In this document: positions 1 through 9,056 of the stretch, piece by piece
Layout of the letters: each line of letters starts with the position of its first letter
Numbering within the stretch: the first letter of the stretch is position 1
Source: CAYLRF01 sp964385995
Lineage (GTDB): Bacteria; Bacillota; Clostridia; Lachnospirales; Lachnospiraceae
Assembly (NCBI GenBank): GCA_964385995.1
Contig: CAYLRF010000002.1
Coordinates: 6,380-70,379, forward strand
DNA: 64,000 nt
Reading direction: 5' to 3'
The notes under the pieces: model-generated
What the model was told of the DNA's origin: nothing
Database searches by the model: none
Seen by the model: only the letters and a program-made list of their open reading frames with translations
Program-made: the position numbers and the translations under genes

Positions 1-412
<412 letters not shown>

Positions 413-1039
413 TCAGGAATCAATGACTACTTTCCCGCCGCATATATGCACCCTGCCGTTTGCGATAAGATCGATCGCCTTCGGCAATATGACCCATTCG
501 GCCTTACGCATTACCCGAAGCTGCAGACTTTCGGCCGTGTCATCAGGCTTTACCTTCACGGCCTTTTGCAGGATGATGGGACCAGTGTCTGTGCCCTCAT
601 CCACAAAGTGCACCGTCGCTCCCGTAATCTTTACCCCTCTTTCAAGCGCCGCTTCATGCACCTTAAGCCCGTAAAAGCCTTTCCCGCAAAACGCGGGGAT
701 AAGCGAGGGGTGGATGTTTATTATTCTGTTACGAAAAGAGGCGATCATTTTCGGGGGGATAACCGTCAAAAATCCCGCAAGAACAATAAGATCGGGATTA
801 AGCGCCTTTGCCGCCTCATAAAGAGCCTCGAAAAAATCTTCCCGCGCGCCGTAATCTTTCGGCGACACGCACGCCGCGGGTATCCCAAAGTTTTTCGCTC
901 TTGTGAGAGCGTAGGCGTTCGGGTTGGAGCTTATGACGCCCGCTATGACCGCGTTCGTGATACGGCCGTCCCTCACGGCATCCATTATGGCCTGAAGATT
1001 GGTGCCCCCGCCCGATACCATTACGGCGACTCTCAGCAT
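413..1039 (-). CDS. purN: Phosphoribosylglycinamide formyltransferase (GART)
   Basis: A 208-residue protein of normal length for PurN. It opens with [17 protein letters not shown] (phosphate-binding SGxGTNLQ loop). It carries [10 protein letters not shown] with the catalytic N/H pair, and then [16 protein letters not shown], which supplies the conserved Asp of the active site. It transfers a formyl group from 10-formyl-tetrahydrofolate to GAR in purine synthesis. The start overlaps the purM stop by 7 bp (ATGCTGA), so translation is probably coupled to purM. The canonical SLLPAF..G motif reads [13 protein letters not shown] here, a minor variant. Confidence 0.96.
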   Translation of the reverse strand: MLRVAVMVSGGGTNLQAIMDAVRDGRITNAVIAGVISSNPNAYALTRAKNFGIPAACVSPKDYGAREDFFEALYEAAKALNPDLIVLAGFLTVIPPKMIASFRNRIINIHPSLIPAFCGKGFYGLKVHEAALERGVKITGATVHFVDEGTDTGPIILQKAVKVKPDDTAESLQLRVMRKAEWVILPKAIDLIANGRVHICGGKVVIDS

Positions 1040-2058
1040 AGATCGACTCCCTTTTCGCCGGATATTATCTCACCGACCGCGAAAGCCTCTTCCCCGGCGG
1101 CCTTTATCGCCCCGATCGCCCGATCGGTATCGCCGGAATCGACCGCCACTATCATCCCAAGCCCCATGTTAAATGTGTTATACATCACCCGCTCGTCTAT
1201 ATTGCCGTCCACGGCGAGCATATCAAATATCGGCGGTATGGGGTATCCCACCTTTCTTATCCTGGCGCGAAGGCCGTCGGGCAGCATACGCGGGACATTC
1301 TCGTAAAAACCACCGCCGGTGATGTGACAGGCAGCCTTTATCCTTATGTTCGCCTCCCTGAGGCCCGAGAGTGCCTTTACATAGATCTTTGTGGGCCGAA
1401 GAAGCGCATCGCCCAAGGTAGTTCCAAGCGAGTCGTACCGCCTGTTTAAGGCCTCGTCTGTCATGGAAAATACCTTTCTCACCAGTGAATATCCGTTGCT
1501 GTGTATGCCGGATGAAGCGATACCTATAAGTACGTCGCCGGCTTTCAGATCCTTCCCGTCCGTCATGTCCCCTTCATCGACGATACCTACCGCGAATCCC
1601 GCGAGATCGTACTCATCGGGCGGGTAAAACCCGGGCATTTCCGCCGTCTCCCCGCCTATTAACACCGCGCCCGACATAATACAGCCGCGAGCCACTCCGC
1701 TTACCACCGCCGCGATCTTCTCCGGCTCGTTTTTCCCGCAGGCTATGTAGTCCAGGAAAAAAAGCGGCTCGGCTCCCGAACATATGATGTCGTTGACACA
1801 CATGGCGACGCAATCGATACCCACCGTGTCATGCTTATCCATGAGAAAAGCTATCTTAAGCTTGGTGCCCACTCCGTCGGTTCCGGAGATTAGGGTCGGT
1901 TTTTCCATGCTCTTATATTTTTCTATGTCAAATGCTCCCGAAAAACCTCCGAGGCCCCCCTTCGCTTCCGGCCTCGCGGTGGCGGCCGCGTATTTTTTTA
2001 TGAGATCCACCGCCTTATATCCCGCCTCTATGTCCACGCCGGCGCTTTTATAATCCAT
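1033..2058 (-). CDS. purM: Phosphoribosylformylglycinamidine cyclo-ligase (AIR synthase)
   Basis: A 341-residue protein of standard PurM length. It begins [20 protein letters not shown], with the SGVDI.AG opening of the family. [15 protein letters not shown] (ATP/substrate loop), [10 protein letters not shown] and [11 protein letters not shown] are all present. It closes the imidazole ring to form AIR using ATP. A GGAGG site stands 8 bp ahead of the ATG. It is the first visible gene of the purM-purN-purD group. The 232 bp upstream contain repeats but no clear PurR box or riboswitch, so I cannot say how it is controlled. Confidence 0.96.
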   Translation of the reverse strand: MDYKSAGVDIEAGYKAVDLIKKYAAATARPEAKGGLGGFSGAFDIEKYKSMEKPTLISGTDGVGTKLKIAFLMDKHDTVGIDCVAMCVNDIICSGAEPLFFLDYIACGKNEPEKIAAVVSGVARGCIMSGAVLIGGETAEMPGFYPPDEYDLAGFAVGIVDEGDMTDGKDLKAGDVLIGIASSGIHSNGYSLVRKVFSMTDEALNRRYDSLGTTLGDALLRPTKIYVKALSGLREANIRIKAACHITGGGFYENVPRMLPDGLRARIRKVGYPIPPIFDMLAVDGNIDERVMYNTFNMGLGMIVAVDSGDTDRAIGAIKAAGEEAFAVGEIISGEKGVDLC

Positions 2059-2190
2059 GCTGTATTCCTCCCCGACTTTCGCCTAAAATCCATATCTGCC
2101 GTATCTTACAAACGGACGCTTTTTACCGCTCAGGCGTTTTCCGAAAACAAAAACTTAAGACTCATGTAAAATGATCTCAAAATACGCACC

Positions 2191-2309
2191 TGTATCGGCC
2201 GGGCGAAGCTTTAATTAACTTAAGATCCCTTTTCCGCCAATATAGTGCTTCACTGACGTAGCAGAAATCGCGTATCGGCCGGACAAAACTTTAACTTAAG
2301 ATCCCCCTT
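2191..2309. repeat. Diverged direct repeat copying the 3' end of the next gene
   Basis: Two copies, about 79 bp apart, of a 36-40 bp block that begins tatcggccgg and runs into acttaagatccc. They start near 2194 and 2273. The second copy contains the stop codon and last codons of the 2291-2656 gene. The first copy lies in the purM spacer. The rest of 2059-2290 shows no gene. Confidence 0.6.
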
Positions 2310-2656
2310 AAGAATATGCCGATAAGAAGCACAAGTGTGAATATATTTACTCCGATCCCGAATCTGCACGTGACATATCTGCTGTCCCTCTCGCGAAACC
2401 CGCGAACCCCCAGGTAAATGCCGACGCACGAGAGAACCGCCGCCGCGAGTCCCAAAACACCCGTGTATATGCCCGACTCTCCCCCGCTGCGGTAGGCTAA
2501 GGCTATCATGAGCAATGTCACGAAAAGCACCGTCCCCGCTATCGTAAGCGACATGATGCCGCGCTTGGCGTGCTTTAACGGCGCCTGTCCGTATTTGCGG
2601 ACCGTCCCGCGTTTTCGTTCTTTCTTTTTTCGTCCTTCGCTTTTATTTGCGGACAT
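2291..2656 (-). CDS. Small two-to-three-helix membrane protein of unknown function
   Basis: A 121-residue protein. Residues 1-34 are strongly basic (SEGRKKKERKRGTVRK) and cytoplasmic by the positive-inside rule. Three hydrophobic segments follow, at roughly residues 34-55, 63-84 and 101-119. Gly/Ala-rich packing such as GVLGLAAAVLSCVGIYLGV is visible in the second. The overall look is that of the small uncharacterised membrane proteins common in Lachnospiraceae. No enzymatic motif is present and I do not assign a function. It is followed on the minus strand by a repeat of its own 3' end, and preceded by another, smaller membrane protein gene. Confidence 0.6.
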   Translation of the reverse strand: MSANKSEGRKKKERKRGTVRKYGQAPLKHAKRGIMSLTIAGTVLFVTLLMIALAYRSGGESGIYTGVLGLAAAVLSCVGIYLGVRGFRERDSRYVTCRFGIGVNIFTLVLLIGIFLRGILS

Positions 2657-2714
2657 GCTTTCGCCTTTTAAATCATGATTTTAAAGTGTGTTTACGAGGG
2701 CCTGATAAAATCCG

Positions 2715-2873
2715 TCAAATGGTCAGATCTTCTTTTCGCCTCATAAGACTTGCCCCGCTGATAACGCAAAGCGTGCCTGTCGCCACCCCGATGATAAGGG
2801 AGACTATGCCGATGGCGATATTCGCGGCCCCGATAAGTTTCATGGTTTTATATGTCGTCTCATTCTCATTCAT
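2715..2873 (-). CDS. 52-residue membrane protein, unknown function
   Basis: A short open frame starting at ATG 2871-2873 with GGGAGG 7 bp upstream, a good ribosome-binding site. It starts MNENETTYKTMKLIGAANIA. It is a single hydrophobic hairpin-like segment (residues 13-43) rich in Ile, Gly and Ala, with an RRKED tail. Similar tiny proteins (one acidic start, a Gly-rich double helix, a basic tail) occur in Firmicutes without known function. Support comes from the strong Shine-Dalgarno and the plausible membrane profile. It ends 58 bp upstream of the next small membrane protein gene on the same strand. Confidence 0.5.
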   Translation of the reverse strand: MNENETTYKTMKLIGAANIAIGIVSLIIGVATGTLCVISGASLMRRKEDLTI

Positions 2874-2899
2874 TTAAATATCCTCCCTCATACTTCCCT

Positions 2900-3028
2900 C
2901 TTTCCCGACGCGCTTTAACACGTCATAAAGGCGTTTTGGATGCCTACCTTCAAACTTCTTTCCCGACGCGCTTTTGTACGTCATCAGGACAGTTTTAGAT
3001 GTTTACTTTCAAACTCCCCCCCCCCCCC
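2900..3028. repeat. 58-bp tandem repeat (two copies) abutting a 13-C homopolymer
   Basis: Copy 1 is 2900-2957 and copy 2 is 2958-3015. Both begin ctttcccgacgcgctt and end in ttcaaact. They are about 75-80 percent identical. Immediately after copy 2 stands an uninterrupted run of 13 C (3016-3028). The block lies upstream of the 52-residue membrane protein. No gene is seen between 2874 and 3107. Confidence 0.75.
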
Positions 3029-3077
3029 GCTCGCGCCGGACTCTCCGAAGAAGCTTTGAGCGGCGGGTAAGACTGCC

Positions 3078-3102
3078 GGCGGGAAAAGATTTGCTTCCCG
3101 CC
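3078..3102 (-). terminator. Hairpin just after pyrE
   Basis: A perfect 8-bp stem, GGCGGGAA/TTCCCGCC, with a 9-nt loop. It starts 5 bp beyond the pyrE stop codon. There is no T-run after it on the minus strand, so it may be a 3'-end stabiliser or a weak terminator rather than a classical Rho-independent one. Confidence 0.4.
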
Positions 3103-3107
3103 ATCAT

Positions 3108-3806
3108 TTAATTTGCGGGATTTTCTCCCGACACGCCGTGGATTTTATAATAAGCCTCTATCCTCGCCATAGTGTCATCGTCGATTATCATACGTCCGCC
3201 GATTTCGCGATCGTAAAGATAATCCGTAACTTCTTTCATGGTAACTATGGCGCGGGTCTCAAACCCGTAGCGGTCGCGTATCTCATCCAGAGCTTTTTTA
3301 TCCCCGTCTTTTCCCGCTTCCATACGATCCAGCGACACCATAAGGCCTATGATGTTCACGTCGGCGGCGGCTCTTACAAGCGGCACCGTCTCCTCCATGG
3401 ACTTACCTGAGGTCGTGACATCCTCTATCATGACCACTCTGTCTCCGTCCTTAAAGCGCGCCCCCAAAAAGCCCCCCTTATCGGCTCCGTGATCCTTTGC
3501 CTCTTTTCTGTCCGACGAATACGCGACTTTCCTGCCGTAAAGCTCATAAAAAGCCATGGCTGTCGACACCGCCAGAGGTATGCCTTTATAAGCCGGCCCG
3601 AAAAGAATGTCAAAATCCGTCCCGTAAGCGGCGTATATGGCCTGCGCGTAAAATTCCCCCAGCCTTGCGAGACGATCTCCCGTGACAAACGCTCCCGCGT
3701 CCATGTAGAAGGGGGACTTTCTTCCGCTCTTCAGCGTGAAATCGCCGAATTTTAACGCGCCGCTTTCCGTCATAAACTCGATGAATCGTTCCTTATATGT
3801 TTCCAT
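3108..3806 (-). CDS. pyrE: Orotate phosphoribosyltransferase
   Basis: A 232-residue product from the ATG at 3804-3806, the start that gives the usual PyrE N-terminus (METYKERFIEFM). A longer frame from a TTG at 3887 exists, but its extra 27 residues derive from a duplicated spacer and are unlikely to be translated. FTLKSGRKSPFYMDAG and the PRPP-binding VVMIEDVTTSGKSM loop are clear. The enzyme joins orotate and PRPP to give OMP. It is the last gene of the pyrF-pyrK-pyrD-pyrE series. The length is slightly above the common 210 residues, because of an inserted segment near residues 168-185. Confidence 0.93.
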   Translation of the reverse strand: METYKERFIEFMTESGALKFGDFTLKSGRKSPFYMDAGAFVTGDRLARLGEFYAQAIYAAYGTDFDILFGPAYKGIPLAVSTAMAFYELYGRKVAYSSDRKEAKDHGADKGGFLGARFKDGDRVVMIEDVTTSGKSMEETVPLVRAAADVNIIGLMVSLDRMEAGKDGDKKALDEIRDRYGFETRAIVTMKEVTDYLYDREIGGRMIIDDDTMARIEAYYKIHGVSGENPAN

Positions 3807-3846
3807 CTTTTGTACCCGAGACTTCTTCGTAATCCTCGTGAAATCG

Positions 3847-3914
3847 TCATCCGTGACCGCGCGGATAATTTCAAGGCAGAATCTCAAGGCTAAAACATCA
3901 TCCGTGACCGCGCG
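3847..3914. repeat. 17-bp direct repeat copying the end of pyrD into the pyrD-pyrE spacer
   Basis: tcatccgtgaccgcgcg occurs at 3847-3863 and 3898-3914, 51 bp apart. The right copy holds the last codons and stop of pyrD. The left copy lies in the spacer ahead of pyrE. Confidence 0.8.
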
Positions 3915-4824
3915 TGTTCTCCCGCACCGCGCCCGTCATCTCTTTTACCGAATGAAAGCCTTCCTCTCTCATATACTCTTCAATGCCGTCTATGATATGA
4001 ACCGCCGCGGACGGGTCGTGAAAATTCGCGGTGCCGACGGAGACGGCGCTCGCTCCCGCGAGAATCATCTCCACGGCGTCATCGGGCGTCAGAATCCCTC
4101 CCATACCGATAATAGGTATCTTTACGGCCCGCGCGACCTGATAGACCATGCGCACGGCGATCGGGTGAATCGCGGGTCCCGAAAGTCCACCCATCGGGCG
4201 CGACAGAGCAAATTCACGGCGCCTTACGTCTATCTTCATGGCAAGCACCGTGTTTATAAGCGATACGGCGTCCGCGCCCGCCTCTTCCACCGCTTTCGCG
4301 ATTTCGACTATGTCGGGCGCGTTTGGACTAAGCTTCATGATGACAGGCTGACGCGCGACCTTTTTTACGGCCCGCGTCACGAGCGCCGCCTGCCCGGGAT
4401 CCGTGCCGAATGCCATCCCACCCTCGGACACATTAGGGCATGAGATGTTGATCTCGAGCATATCGACGTCTTCACTTGCGAGCCTGCAGGCGACTTCGCG
4501 GTATTCTTCCACGGTTTTACCGCAGACATTTACTATGATCTTCGTGTCGTATTTTCTGAGAAACGGTATGTCTCTTTCGCAAAAATGCCCGATACCCGGA
4601 TTTTGAAGACCGACGGAATTTATCATGCCGCCGTAGGTTTCGGCTACGCGCGGAGAGTCATTTCCCTCCCACGGCACGGCTGACACGCCTTTTGTCGTCA
4701 CGGCGCCCAGTCTTTCGATATCGACAAATTCGGCGTATTCCTCCCCGGAGCCGAACGTGCCGGAAGCGCAGGTCACGGGGTTTTTCCATGTGACGCCCGC
4801 TATGTTTACCGCAAGATCCGTCAA
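3898..4824 (-). CDS. pyrD: Dihydroorotate dehydrogenase B, catalytic subunit
   Basis: A 308-residue FMN TIM-barrel protein. It has NPVTCASGTFG near the N-terminus and LEINISCPNV with the catalytic base Cys129, the residue that marks class 1 enzymes. VMKLSPN and the phosphate-binding IIGMGGI.T..DA and VSVGTANF stretches follow. The neighbouring PyrK makes this the heterotetrameric type 1B enzyme, which passes electrons from dihydroorotate to NAD+. The start overlaps the end of pyrK by 4 bp (ATGA), consistent with coupled translation and a fixed subunit ratio. Length is typical. Confidence 0.96.
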   Translation of the reverse strand: MTDLAVNIAGVTWKNPVTCASGTFGSGEEYAEFVDIERLGAVTTKGVSAVPWEGNDSPRVAETYGGMINSVGLQNPGIGHFCERDIPFLRKYDTKIIVNVCGKTVEEYREVACRLASEDVDMLEINISCPNVSEGGMAFGTDPGQAALVTRAVKKVARQPVIMKLSPNAPDIVEIAKAVEEAGADAVSLINTVLAMKIDVRRREFALSRPMGGLSGPAIHPIAVRMVYQVARAVKIPIIGMGGILTPDDAVEMILAGASAVSVGTANFHDPSAAVHIIDGIEEYMREEGFHSVKEMTGAVRENTRGHG

Positions 4825-5780
4825 AGCAAAACCTCCGTGGACAAAAATACCGGGCCGTCCTTACATACTCTCTTCTTTTTGACATTCAGACGCGGATCCG
4901 TATCCGCAGCGTCGCAGACACATCCGAGGCAGGCGCCGATACCGCACGCCATCTTCTCTTCCACGGATACGTAACATTTAACGCCTCTTTTCGCGGCATA
5001 CCCGGCGACGGATCTTAGCATCTTAATCGGCCCGCATGCAAAGATGACCTCGGATCCCGCGCCGGGAGCGCCTGTCTCATCCTCAGGCGCCATCTCATCT
5101 CCGTACAGAGCCGGCCTGACTTTTGCCGAGACTTCATTTCCGGCCGCCGACTCACCTTCTGACGGGTTCTCATTTTCGGCCGCCCTCATGTCCGCCTCCC
5201 GAAGTTGATTTCCGACCGGTGCCCTCAAGCCTTCCGCCGCGTCGCGCGTCATCAAATCGACTACGTTTCCCTTAAATCCCACGCTGCCGTCATCCGTAGC
5301 CACACGCGTCCCCGCGATCGTCATAAACTCATCCGCCAAAAATGTCCGTGAGTTTTGATATCCGAGATAAATTTCTTTTTCGCCCTTTATGTTCTTCGCG
5401 AGTTCGAGAAGAGGCGGTATCCCTATTCCCCCGCCCGCGATGACCGCCTTTTTCCCGACGGCCGCTTCTATGGGAAATCCGTTTCCGAAAGGCCCCGCCG
5501 CCTCGATCTCATCCCCCGCCTTAAGTCTCGAGAAAATCTCCGTGCCGGTTCCCTTTCCCGTAACTTTATATACCACCCGAAAGGCGCGTGCTTTCTTATC
5601 TGTCTCGCAGACGCTGATCGGCCTCGGAAGAAGTTTTGAGGCGTCACCCGTATATACGGCCGCAAACTGTCCGGCTCTCGCGGTCAGCGATATTTCGGAT
5701 TTCAGCCACATGCTGAAAATCCCTTCCGATATTTCTTCCTGCGAAAGTATAATCGCCTTTTTCTTTTCCCGCGAAGTCAA
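4821..5780 (-). CDS. pyrK: Dihydroorotate dehydrogenase B, electron-transfer subunit, with an extra internal segment
   Basis: A 319-residue flavoprotein reductase that binds FAD and a [2Fe-2S] cluster and carries electrons from PyrD to NAD+. LLPRPISVCE is the FAD motif and AVIAGGGIGIPPLLELA the NAD-binding loop. FACGPIKML and the cluster ligands Cys279, Cys284, Cys287 and Cys306 (CGIGACLGC, then C) are present. Family members are usually 250-265 residues. The extra length is a Glu/Ala/Asn-rich stretch at about residues 184-243, between the NAD-binding part and FACGP. It stays in frame and contains internal short repeats (AAENEN, SAAGNE). It is probably a surface loop. Confidence 0.94.
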   Translation of the reverse strand: MTSREKKKAIILSQEEISEGIFSMWLKSEISLTARAGQFAAVYTGDASKLLPRPISVCETDKKARAFRVVYKVTGKGTGTEIFSRLKAGDEIEAAGPFGNGFPIEAAVGKKAVIAGGGIGIPPLLELAKNIKGEKEIYLGYQNSRTFLADEFMTIAGTRVATDDGSVGFKGNVVDLMTRDAAEGLRAPVGNQLREADMRAAENENPSEGESAAGNEVSAKVRPALYGDEMAPEDETGAPGAGSEVIFACGPIKMLRSVAGYAAKRGVKCYVSVEEKMACGIGACLGCVCDAADTDPRLNVKKKRVCKDGPVFLSTEVLL

Positions 5781-5827
5781 ACTTTCCTCTTTTCAGGCGT
5801 GTATCTCACGCCGCGTCCTCTTACCTT

Positions 5828-6769
5828 TCAGCGTCCCTTCGCTGCCTTTGCCGCGGAGGCGACGTCGGATATCATGTCCTTCACGGCGGATCTGGCAGCG
5901 TCCCCGAAGCGCTCCTCGCCGTATGAAGCGTATTTGGCGCTTTTATACGCGGCGATGATGCCGCGTGATGAATTTACGATAGCTCCGAGTCCGTCGGCAT
6001 TAAAAAAGGGCACCAGATCTTTTCCCGTGCCCCCTTGAGCTCCGTAACCAGGTACCAGTATATATGCCCTCGGCATTACCTTCCTTAAGGCGGCGCCCAC
6101 TTTGGGATAAGTCGCCCCCACGACCGCTCCCACGCCGCTGTAATCGCAGTCCTTACAGGTAAGCTCTTCTCCCCACGCCGTCACACGCTCGGCCACATGC
6201 TCATACAGGGGCTTACCCTGCGATATGAGATCCTGAAACTCGCCCGCAGAGGGGTTTGAAGTCTTAACAAGGACGAAAATTCCTTTTTTCTCCAGCCCGC
6301 AGACCCGGATGAAGGGCTCAATCCCGTCAGAGCCGAGGTAGGGATTTACCGTGACGAAATCCTCGTCGAAAGACGAAAATGAATGTCCTCCTATGTCCAC
6401 ATGTCCCAGATGTCCCTCGGCGTAAGCCAGCGAAGTCGATCCGATGTCTCCTCTTTTTATGTCGCCTATGACGATCAGATCCCTTTCTTTGCAATAATCA
6501 ACCGTTTGCTTAAAGGCCTTAAGTCCCGGCACTCCGAAGCGCTCGTACATGGCAATCTGGGGTTTCACGGCCGGAATCAGATCGTATATGTGATCTATGA
6601 TCGTCCTGTTAAACATCCACAGGGCCCACGCCGCGGCCTCTAAAGTGTCGCCGTATCTGTCTCGGGCCTTATTTAACACAAAGGGCGGCACGAAATCAAG
6701 CTGAGGGTCAAGCCCCGCGACCACGGGTGCGTTTGTCTTTTTTATCTTCTCAATCAGGCGTTTAATCAT
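5828..6769 (-). CDS. pyrF: Orotidine 5'-phosphate decarboxylase, long (type 2) form
   Basis: A 313-residue OMP decarboxylase, which makes UMP from OMP. VVAGLDPQLD opens the barrel. VIGDIKRGDIGSTS carries the catalytic D-x-K-x-x-D array. VPGYGAQGG and VNSSRGI complete the phosphate site. The length and the insertions between motifs match the longer type 2 PyrF group. The ATG lies in the first copy of a perfect-but-one 32-bp tandem repeat shared with the end of the upstream protease gene. An 11-codon mini-ORF links the two genes (see findings). It belongs to the ftsE-to-pyrE minus-strand series. Confidence 0.95.
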   Translation of the reverse strand: MIKRLIEKIKKTNAPVVAGLDPQLDFVPPFVLNKARDRYGDTLEAAAWALWMFNRTIIDHIYDLIPAVKPQIAMYERFGVPGLKAFKQTVDYCKERDLIVIGDIKRGDIGSTSLAYAEGHLGHVDIGGHSFSSFDEDFVTVNPYLGSDGIEPFIRVCGLEKKGIFVLVKTSNPSAGEFQDLISQGKPLYEHVAERVTAWGEELTCKDCDYSGVGAVVGATYPKVGAALRKVMPRAYILVPGYGAQGGTGKDLVPFFNADGLGAIVNSSRGIIAAYKSAKYASYGEERFGDAARSAVKDMISDVASAAKAAKGR

Positions 6770-6820
6770 CTTTCGGCTTTACCTTTAAGGCGTTTAATCA
6801 TCTTCCGGCTTTACCTTTAA
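6757..6820. repeat. 32-bp tandem duplication spanning the S41-protease stop and the pyrF start
   Basis: Copies 6757-6788 and 6789-6820 differ at one base in 32. Each contains the string ATGA on the minus strand. In the upstream copy it is the stop of the protease gene. In the downstream copy it contains the pyrF ATG. The pattern implies that an original ATGA overlap was split by the duplication. Confidence 0.95.
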
Positions 6821-8087
6821 GATAATCCACGGCGGCCTGAAGCTGGCTGTCGGCGTCGGGATCGGCTTCGTTATACTTATATTCCGCTTCTATGTCGGGC
6901 TTAATGCCTTTCCCGTGGATGTTTCTGTCCTTTGGCGTGAAATACTCGCTGGTGGTAAGCTTAAGGCTGGTGCCGTCGCCCAAATCGAAAATGCTCTGCA
7001 CTATGCCTTTCCCGAAGCTTGTCTTGCCGACGATGGCTCCGGCCTCGTAATCCTGCACGGCCCCCGCGAAGATTTCCGAGGCGGAGGCGCTGTTTTCGTT
7101 TATGAGAACCGCCATCGGGATGTCAAGATAATTCTCGGCGTCCGAGGAATATACCTGCTTCACGTTATGCTTATCCTTGGTATAGACTATGGTTCCCTCG
7201 GGCAGGATGTAATCGAGCATCTCACAGACAGTGGAAAGATTGCCGCCGGGATTGTCACGAAGGTCGATGACAAGCTTTTTCATCCCCTGACTTTTAAGCT
7301 CCGTGATAGCGTTTTTAAACTGATCCGCCGTCACGTCCTCAAAGCCCGAGACGGCGATATATCCGATTAAGTCCTCCTTCATCTCATAAGACACCGTCAC
7401 CGCCTTTATGGTGGCTCTCTTTACCTTGCACGTGTATTCCTCTCCCGTGCCGGAGCGCAAAACGGTGATCTCAACCTCGGTTCCCTTTTTACCCCGGATC
7501 TTTGAAACCACATAGTCGAGTTCCTTGCCGGTTATGTCCTTACCGTCCACCTTATAAAGCATATCGCCGTCTTTAAGGCCCGCCTTATCCGCCGGGGAAT
7601 CCTTATAGACCGTGTTAAATGTGATGAGCATGGTGTCGATGTTTTGCGACACGACCACTCCTATGCCGCCGAATTCGCCCGACGTGGACTCCATGAGCGC
7701 CTTCGTCTCCGCCTCGTCATAATATACCGAGTACGGCTCCGAAAGGCCCTCCACGTATCCTTTTATTATCCACTGCTGCAGGACGTCTTCGTCTATGTCG
7801 TCGCTGTAAAGATACGACTCTTCGATGATCTGCTTTAGGATCGATATTTTCCGCTGCGTTTCTTTGCTGACAGTCGCGCCGTCGCCCGATCCGTTTCGCT
7901 GGATGATGACTATGGCTATGGCGAAGACGGCGGTCATGATAAGAGCCCCGACAAGAAGTCCCTTTAAAAAAGTGCGCTTACCCGGCGTCTTTGAAGCCGC
8001 GCCAGGTGGCTCTTCCGGCGGTGTCGGATTTTCTTTCGCGACGACACTTTCTTCGCTCACGATTTTTTCATCATTATCCACGGCCAT
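6798..8087 (-). CDS. S41 family C-terminal processing protease, membrane anchored
   Basis: A 429-residue CtpA-like serine protease. A cytoplasmic Pro/Glu-rich tail (1-38) is followed by one transmembrane helix (about 41-63). A PDZ domain lies around 135-215 (GGIGVVVSQNID, then DSPADKAGLKDGDMLYKVDG). The S41 core has DLRDNPGG, ENSASASEIF (nucleophile Ser) and GKTSFGKGIVQ (catalytic Lys). It should cut periplasm-side or cell-surface proteins at C-terminal sites. It follows ftsE-ftsX on the same strand, a frequent clostridial arrangement that suggests a role in wall remodelling or division. Its 3' end is duplicated into the pyrF start region. Confidence 0.93.
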   Translation of the reverse strand: MAVDNDEKIVSEESVVAKENPTPPEEPPGAASKTPGKRTFLKGLLVGALIMTAVFAIAIVIIQRNGSGDGATVSKETQRKISILKQIIEESYLYSDDIDEDVLQQWIIKGYVEGLSEPYSVYYDEAETKALMESTSGEFGGIGVVVSQNIDTMLITFNTVYKDSPADKAGLKDGDMLYKVDGKDITGKELDYVVSKIRGKKGTEVEITVLRSGTGEEYTCKVKRATIKAVTVSYEMKEDLIGYIAVSGFEDVTADQFKNAITELKSQGMKKLVIDLRDNPGGNLSTVCEMLDYILPEGTIVYTKDKHNVKQVYSSDAENYLDIPMAVLINENSASASEIFAGAVQDYEAGAIVGKTSFGKGIVQSIFDLGDGTSLKLTTSEYFTPKDRNIHGKGIKPDIEAEYKYNEADPDADSQLQAAVDYLKGKAGR

Positions 8088-8147
8088 TCCTCCCGTTTAA
8101 GACCTGTGCGATATTTCGCCAAATACCATCCGGCGACCTATACTTTC

Positions 8148-9056
8148 TTACACCTTCAAGTGTTTTTTAATCGTGACGAAACTTCCGAGAAAACCTATCC
8201 CCACGCCGAGCGCGAGACCTATCGGTATCAGTATCTTAAAGAGTCTGCCCGCCGGCAGGAAATCCATCACGGTATTTAAGACGGAGAATCTCTCCATGAT
8301 GGCTCTTACCACTTTGTTGTACGCGAAGAAGATGATGACAAGCGGTATGGATGAGCCGATAAGCCCGATGATTATGCCCTCGGTTATAAACGGAGCCCTC
8401 ACAAACGAGTCCTTGGCCCCGATATATTTCATGATCGCTATCTCCTCTCTTCTGATCGTGATACCCATCGACACGGTGTTGCTGATAAGAAAGACTGCCA
8501 CCACAAGAAGGATCAGGATGATGACGCCGGAAACAATGGTAAGAAGCCGGTTAAAACTGATAAGAGCCTTCGCCACCAGATCGGAGCGGCTCACGCTTCT
8601 TACGCCCTTTAGACTTTCCGCGTATTTTACGACTTTGTCCTGCTTCTCGACGGAATCCAGATAGACTTCGTAGTTGTCGGAGTTCGCGAGGGGATTGTCG
8701 TCTTTAAAGCCCTCGACGGCCTCGGGATTGTCCCCGAAATAATCCTTGGAATACTGCGCCCACGCGTCCTCCGCGGAGACATACTTCACTTTGAGCACGC
8801 CGTCGTATTTTTTAAGCTTTTTGCCTATATCCTTAATCTGCTCGTCCGACGCGTCAGGTTTAAAGAAAACCACCACCGCCACGCCTTCCTCGGCTTTTTT
8901 GACCACGTAATTTAAATTGCCGATCACCGAGAAAAATATGCCGAACAAAAAAATACAGGCCGCCATCGTGGCGATGGAAGCTATAGAAAACATCTTGTTT
9001 CTCGATATGTTCTTGAAACCCTGTTTTACGGAATATTTAAATGTGCCGAATCTCAT
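8148..9056 (-). CDS. ftsX: Cell-division ABC transporter permease-like protein FtsX
   Basis: A 302-residue protein with the FtsX layout. A short cytoplasmic N-terminus is followed by TM1 (about 24-46), then an extracellular domain (50-165, VVVFFKPDASDEQI). Three more helices lie near 170-200, 220-248 and 272-293. IRREEIAIMKYIGAKDSFVRAPFI is the coupling region that contacts FtsE. FtsEX transmits ATP hydrolysis to peptidoglycan hydrolases outside the membrane. The ATG directly follows the ftsE stop (TAAATG), so the pair is translated together. Confidence 0.95.
   Translation of the reverse strand: MRFGTFKYSVKQGFKNISRNKMFSIASIATMAACIFLFGIFFSVIGNLNYVVKKAEEGVAVVVFFKPDASDEQIKDIGKKLKKYDGVLKVKYVSAEDAWAQYSKDYFGDNPEAVEGFKDDNPLANSDNYEVYLDSVEKQDKVVKYAESLKGVRSVSRSDLVAKALISFNRLLTIVSGVIILILLVVAVFLISNTVSMGITIRREEIAIMKYIGAKDSFVRAPFITEGIIIGLIGSSIPLVIIFFAYNKVVRAIMERFSVLNTVMDFLPAGRLFKILIPIGLALGVGIGFLGSFVTIKKHLKV

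Noticed and set aside
3000..3060. Phase-variable promoter around the 13-C run
   Set aside because: No -35 or -10 box lies at a useful distance on either strand, unlike the tract at 62676.
3807..3887. N-terminal extension of pyrE from a TTG start
   Set aside because: The extra residues are encoded by a duplicated piece of the pyrD end. The ATG at 3806 gives the normal PyrE start.
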